Shown one piece after another: positions 60,704 through 64,000 of a stretch of 64,000 bases of DNA; the stretch's first letter is position 1; each line of letters opens with the position of its first letter. The position numbers were made by a program, and so were the translations under genes. The DNA lies in NCBI GenBank assembly GCA_965262235.1, contig OZ253504.1:2542001-2606000 (forward strand), in the 5' to 3' direction. Source of the DNA: CATQGW01 sp965262235 (GTDB lineage Bacteria > Chloroflexota > Dehalococcoidia > Bin125). The notes beneath the pieces were generated by a model. It was not told the DNA's origin. It saw only the letters and a program-made list of their open reading frames with translations, and made no database searches.

Positions 60704-61477
60704 CTAGCCGCCGTAGACCCAGCCGGTGTAGAGCGACGTGAGCGGGCGGCCGACGGCCGACTCCACCGCGCCGTCGACGACCCGCGAGAGGGCCAGCACG
60801 TGGCCGCCGACCGGGACGAACTGCTCGACCTCGCAGGCGATCCAGGAGAGCGCGTCGTCCAGGACCGGCGCGCCGCCGTCGAACAGCCGGTGCGCGACGC
60901 CGCGCATCTTGTCGGGCTTCTCATGGAGCGTGCTGCGACCCTTGATCTTGCTCGGGTCGGAGGGTTGTAGGAACGTGGCGGCGAGGTCCATGCCGGATTC
61001 GGGCAGGATGTTGACGGTCAGTTGGCGCGTCGCGCGCGCGTTCTTCAGCGATGTCGAGTCGCGCTCGAAGGCGATGCAGACGACGCGTGGATTGAACGAG
61101 ACCTGCATCACCCAGTCGGCGACCATGACGTTCGGGTTGCCGTCCGCGGTGACCGTTCCGATCACGTAGACGCCGTAGGGCAGGGAGTGGAGCGCTTCAC
61201 GGATGCTGACATCCTGGCGCCGCTCGCGGCGGGTCAGCGCCGTCGTGTTGTTCGTCGGAATGATCGGTTCAACGGTCGGCGCGTCGGCCGCGAGCAGCAG
61301 TTCGACCGCGGCGTTGATTTCGAGCATTCGCTCGCCGGCGGCCTCGTCGTCGGGATTCTGGTCGGGGTGGAAGACACGCGCGAGGCGTCGGTAGCGGTCG
61401 CGGATCGCGCCCGCGTCGGCATCGATGCCGACCCCGAGCAGGTCCGCGGCTTCGGCCATCGAGTTGGGGATCGGCAT
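60704..61477 (-). CDS. J-domain and flavin reductase fusion
   Basis: 257 residues. Residues 6-65 form a J domain: helix AADLLGVGIDADAGAIRDRYRRLARVF, then the diagnostic HPD (37-39), then QNPDDEAAGERMLEINAAVELLL. Residues 88-257 form a flavin reductase-like FMN-binding domain (LPYGVYVIGTVTADGNPNVMVADWVMQVSFNPRVVCIAF, in parts). J domains normally recruit Hsp70. A fusion to a flavin reductase is unusual and could link a flavoenzyme to chaperone action, or the J domain may be co-opted. The linker 66-87 is Thr/Arg-rich. It lies 13 bases after the S9 peptidase. Confidence 0.83.
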   Translation of the reverse strand: MPIPNSMAEAADLLGVGIDADAGAIRDRYRRLARVFHPDQNPDDEAAGERMLEINAAVELLLAADAPTVEPIIPTNNTTALTRRERRQDVSIREALHSLPYGVYVIGTVTADGNPNVMVADWVMQVSFNPRVVCIAFERDSTSLKNARATRQLTVNILPESGMDLAATFLQPSDPSKIKGRSTLHEKPDKMRGVAHRLFDGGAPVLDDALSWIACEVEQFVPVGGHVLALSRVVDGAVESAVGRPLTSLYTGWVYGG

Positions 61478-61490
61478 CAATTTCGTCCGT

Positions 61491-63644
61491 TCAGTCGGCC
61501 GACCGCAGGTGGCGGTCGAAGTACTCGGCGAGTTTGCGTTCCTGGTATTCGAGGCCGGCGGCGTCGCGCGGCATGTGCCGCTCCTGGGGGAAGAGCAACA
61601 GGTCGTAGTCCTTGCCCGCGGCGGTCAGCGCCGTGATCAGCCGCGCGGTGTGGCGGAAGTGCACGTTCTCGTCGATTCCGCCGTGCACGAGCAGGAGCTG
61701 CCCCTGGAGTTTGTTGGCGTGCGTGAGCAGCGAGGCTTCGCGATAGCCCTCGGCGTTCGACTGCGGCGTGGCCATGTAGCGCTCGGTGTAGCCCGTGTCG
61801 TAGCCGTCCCAGTCGGAGACGGGCGCGCCGGCGACGCCGACGCGGAACAGGTCGGGCCGGCGCAGCATCGACATCACCGTCATATATCCGCCGTAGGACC
61901 AGCCGTAGACGCCGACTCGGCCAGGGTCGGCGTCGCCCGAGTCGGCGAGCTGCTGCACCGCGGCCGCCTGGTCGTCGACCTCGATCGTGCCCATCCGCTG
62001 GTGCAGATGCGCCTCGAACTGGAGCCCGCGGCCGGCCATCCCGCGGTTGTCGAGCTTGAGCACGAGGAAGCCCTGCTGGGCGAGGTATTGCGCGCGCATG
62101 TCGACTGTCAGCCCCCATGCGTCGAGCACGGTCTGGGCGTGCGGCCCGCCGTAGACGGCGACGAGTAGCGGCGCCGGGCCGTCGGCGGACGATTCGGGCG
62201 GGCGGTAGAGCGCGCCGTAGAGGTCGGAGCCATCGGCGGCGCGGAAGGTCCGAAGCAGCGGCGGCGCGAGGCCCAGTGACGGCGCCGTGACGTCCGGCTG
62301 CTCGTAAAGCATGGTCGCCGCTGAGCCATCGGTGCGCTGCACGCGGACGCAGGGGGCGCGTTCGAGCGATGAGCCGACGGTCGCGAGCCACTCGCCGTCA
62401 CGCGACAGCACTCCGCCCTGCACTCCACCGGCTTCGCTCAACCGCTCAGGCTCGCCGCCAGCGAGCGGGACGCGATAGATGTGGCGTTGCAGGGGCGACT
62501 CGCGGGTCGCACCGAAGTAGATCAGGCCCCGTTCCTCGTCGACGCCGACCAGGTCCGTCACCATCCATTCGCCCTCGGTCAGCGTGCAGACGAGCGAGCC
62601 GTCGTCGCTGCGCAGCGAGAGGTGGCGGAAGCCGGAAGCTTCGCTGGCCCAGAGGAAACTGCCGTCGTCGAGCCCGCGGGCCTCATCGCCGATGTTGATC
62701 CAGGGCGACTGTTGCTCGTCGATCAAGGTTTCGGCTGCGCCGTCTGTGCTGTCTGTGCCGAACGCGATGAGGCGCAGACGGTCCTGCTTGCGGTTGAGCC
62801 ATTGGGCGACGAGCCGGCCGGCCGGCGCACCGGGCTGCGGCCACCAGGCGACACGCACCAGGTAGCCGTCCTCATCGGGCAGTTCGAGCCAGCGGATCGG
62901 GCCGCCGGCGGCGGGGACCACGCCGAGCTGCGCGGTGGCGTTGGCCGCTCCTGAGAAGGGATAGCGGTGGCGTTCGACCTCGGGCCGGTCCATGCCCTGG
63001 TGGACGATCGGGTACTCGGGGATGTGCCGCGAGTCGACGCGCACCAGCGCGATCTGCTGCCCATCGCGGCTCCACCAGTGGCCGCGCAGCTGGCCGAACT
63101 CCTCCTGCGCGATGTAGTCGGCGAGGCCGAGCGTCAGGCCGTCCTCGGCCTCGTTGGTCAGGCGGGTCAGTTCGCCGCTCTCGCGGTCGAGCACGTGCAG
63201 ATCGCCATCGCGTACGAACGAGACGCGGCCGCCATCGGGGCTGAGAGTGGGCTCGACCGCGGCTTCGGTGTCCCGCAGCTCTGCGGGGTCGCCGTCGCCC
63301 ACGACGACTCGCAGGAGCGGGCCGCCGGGGATTAGCAGGACGGGCGGGTCGGCGTCGCGCGCCCACGAGTAGGACGTGACGCCGAGTTCGCGGGTGCGGG
63401 TGCGCTCGCGGCGCAGCTCTTCTTCGCGCGTCAGCTCGGCGGGGGCGTCGTCGGGGCCGACGAGGACGCTGCGTTCGCCGGTCTCGAGATCGACGCGCCA
63501 GAGCGACCGCACGAGGCTGCCCGACGCGCTGTGGAGCCAGGTCAAGGCGCTTCCGTCAGGCATGAAGCCGATGCCGGCGGGGCCGGCCATGCCGGGCCGC
63601 GGGTAGCTGGCGACCTGCGCGAGGGTGAGGCGCTGATTGGTCAC
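61491..63644 (-). CDS. S9 family peptidase (dipeptidyl peptidase IV-like)
   Basis: 717 residues. An N-terminal beta-propeller (about 1-450) precedes the catalytic alpha/beta domain. The nucleophile Ser is in YGWSYGGYM, the Asp in VHGGIDENVHF, and the catalytic His in PQERHMPRD. QEEFGQLRGHWWS in the propeller carries the Glu motif that binds the substrate N-terminus in DPP IV. It releases dipeptides from peptides, mainly after proline. No signal peptide is seen, so it is probably cytoplasmic. The GTG start overlaps the stop of the prolidase (GTGA). Confidence 0.9.
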   Translation of the reverse strand: MTNQRLTLAQVASYPRPGMAGPAGIGFMPDGSALTWLHSASGSLVRSLWRVDLETGERSVLVGPDDAPAELTREEELRRERTRTRELGVTSYSWARDADPPVLLIPGGPLLRVVVGDGDPAELRDTEAAVEPTLSPDGGRVSFVRDGDLHVLDRESGELTRLTNEAEDGLTLGLADYIAQEEFGQLRGHWWSRDGQQIALVRVDSRHIPEYPIVHQGMDRPEVERHRYPFSGAANATAQLGVVPAAGGPIRWLELPDEDGYLVRVAWWPQPGAPAGRLVAQWLNRKQDRLRLIAFGTDSTDGAAETLIDEQQSPWINIGDEARGLDDGSFLWASEASGFRHLSLRSDDGSLVCTLTEGEWMVTDLVGVDEERGLIYFGATRESPLQRHIYRVPLAGGEPERLSEAGGVQGGVLSRDGEWLATVGSSLERAPCVRVQRTDGSAATMLYEQPDVTAPSLGLAPPLLRTFRAADGSDLYGALYRPPESSADGPAPLLVAVYGGPHAQTVLDAWGLTVDMRAQYLAQQGFLVLKLDNRGMAGRGLQFEAHLHQRMGTIEVDDQAAAVQQLADSGDADPGRVGVYGWSYGGYMTVMSMLRRPDLFRVGVAGAPVSDWDGYDTGYTERYMATPQSNAEGYREASLLTHANKLQGQLLLVHGGIDENVHFRHTARLITALTAAGKDYDLLLFPQERHMPRDAAGLEYQERKLAEYFDRHLRSAD

Positions 63645-64000
63645 GCGGACAGCGCCTCGCGGCGGAGCGCTTCGATTTCGTCGGCGTCGCTGGGCAGGGC
63701 CGCGCTGAGCACCTCGCAGCCGTCGGCGGTGACCAGCACGTCGTCCTCGATGCGAATCCCGCCAAACTCAGCCTCGGAGCTGAGCAGCGCATCGATGCGG
63801 TCCCAGTTCGCCTGTTCGCGGTAACGTCGGCGGCGCTCGGGATCGGTCAGGAGCGCGGGGATGAAATAGATGCCCGGCTCGACGGTGACGACATAACCCG
63901 GCTCGAGCGGTAGGTCTGCGCGCAGGTAGGCGAGCCCGAATCGGTCTTCGGGAACGCGGCCTTCGAGGTACCCGCCGCAGTCGTGAGTGGCCAGCCCGAG
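63641..64000 (-). CDS. Prolidase (M24 family), 5' end beyond window
   Basis: Only the C-terminal part, about 119 residues, is in the window. It reads LATHDCGGYLEGRVPE, then VTVEPGIYFIPALL, then FGGIRIEDDVLVT, ending REALSA. The His of THDCGGY and the two Glu of VEPG and RIEDD are the metal ligands of prolidase (Xaa-Pro dipeptidase). The close overlap with the S9 peptidase suggests shared breakdown of proline-containing peptides. The start is outside the window. Confidence 0.88.
   Translation of the reverse strand, partial: LGLATHDCGGYLEGRVPEDRFGLAYLRADLPLEPGYVVTVEPGIYFIPALLTDPERRRRYREQANWDRIDALLSSEAEFGGIRIEDDVLVTADGCEVLSAALPSDADEIEALRREALSA

Overview
The window is GC-rich bacterial DNA (by eye about two thirds G+C), densely packed on both strands, with no rRNA, prophage, integrase or transposase. 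The gene set is that of a free-living heterotroph with many small oxidoreductases and CoA-handling enzymes: seven class III (CaiB/BaiF) CoA-transferase modules, a tandem array of short-chain dehydrogenases (SDRs), two enoyl-CoA hydratases, a methylmalonyl-CoA epimerase-like protein, an enolase-superfamily dehydratase, an amidohydrolase, several alpha/beta hydrolases, DinB-like proteins and an F420-type PPOX protein. This mix, a c-di-AMP riboswitch and a stand-alone AICAR transformylase point to Chloroflexota (SAR202/Dehalococcoidia-like) or a distant actinobacterium-like lineage. That placement is inference; no ribosomal marker is present.

Layout. 1-2.5 kb: a decayed island with a lower-GC membrane protein, an internally deleted DNA methyltransferase/HNH remnant, simple repeats and small membrane ORFs. 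2.5-9 kb: Zn alcohol dehydrogenase, a DUF4365 pair coupled to a CoA-transferase, a cyclic-nucleotide-binding protein, a hydroxyisobutyrate-type dehydrogenase and small ORFs. 9.0-9.87 kb: a well-conserved c-di-AMP (ydaO-yuaA) riboswitch with its own terminator but no recognisable target gene, followed by a repeat block. 9.87-14.5 kb: enoyl-CoA hydratase, YedK, DinB, PLP dehydratase, pterin dehydratase, PPOX and a RelE-like toxin pair. 14.6-19 kb: four intact SDR paralogues, a fifth SDR remnant and a broken lipoprotein gene. 19.0-23.0 kb: a second copy of the repeat block, a split CaiB pair and a D-threonine-aldolase-like gene.

23-35.6 kb: a frameshifted hydrolase, a Fic protein, aquaporin, sulfurtransferase, a 466-residue unknown protein, and a forward run DinB - epimerase - AICAR transformylase - citramalate synthase - enolase-superfamily enzyme, ending at tRNA-Pro(CGG). 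35.7-41.4 kb: MFS transporter, two hydrolases and a PIN-domain pair. 41.4-47.5 kb: a CaiB gene with a truncated duplicate and a cluster of small inverted repeats, then a solitary 975-residue N6-adenine methylase with DUF2283, a disrupted PIN gene and an unknown protein. 47.5-64 kb: two double-length CaiB fusions, coaE, tag, a glutaredoxin-thioredoxin reductase fusion, patatin, epimerase, MFS, Uma2, a J-domain-flavin reductase fusion, an S9 peptidase and a partial prolidase.

How parts fit together. CaiB proteins, enoyl-CoA hydratases, SDRs, the epimerase and the enolase-superfamily enzyme would serve CoA-activated breakdown of organic acids. The clearest cross-locus pattern is in the CaiB set. 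In the split pair and in both fusions, the upstream or N-terminal half lacks the family's catalytic aspartate and the downstream or C-terminal half keeps it. Several loci carry single frameshifts or internal deletions (methyltransferase, lipoprotein, hydrolase, PIN), so either gene decay or assembly error must be considered.
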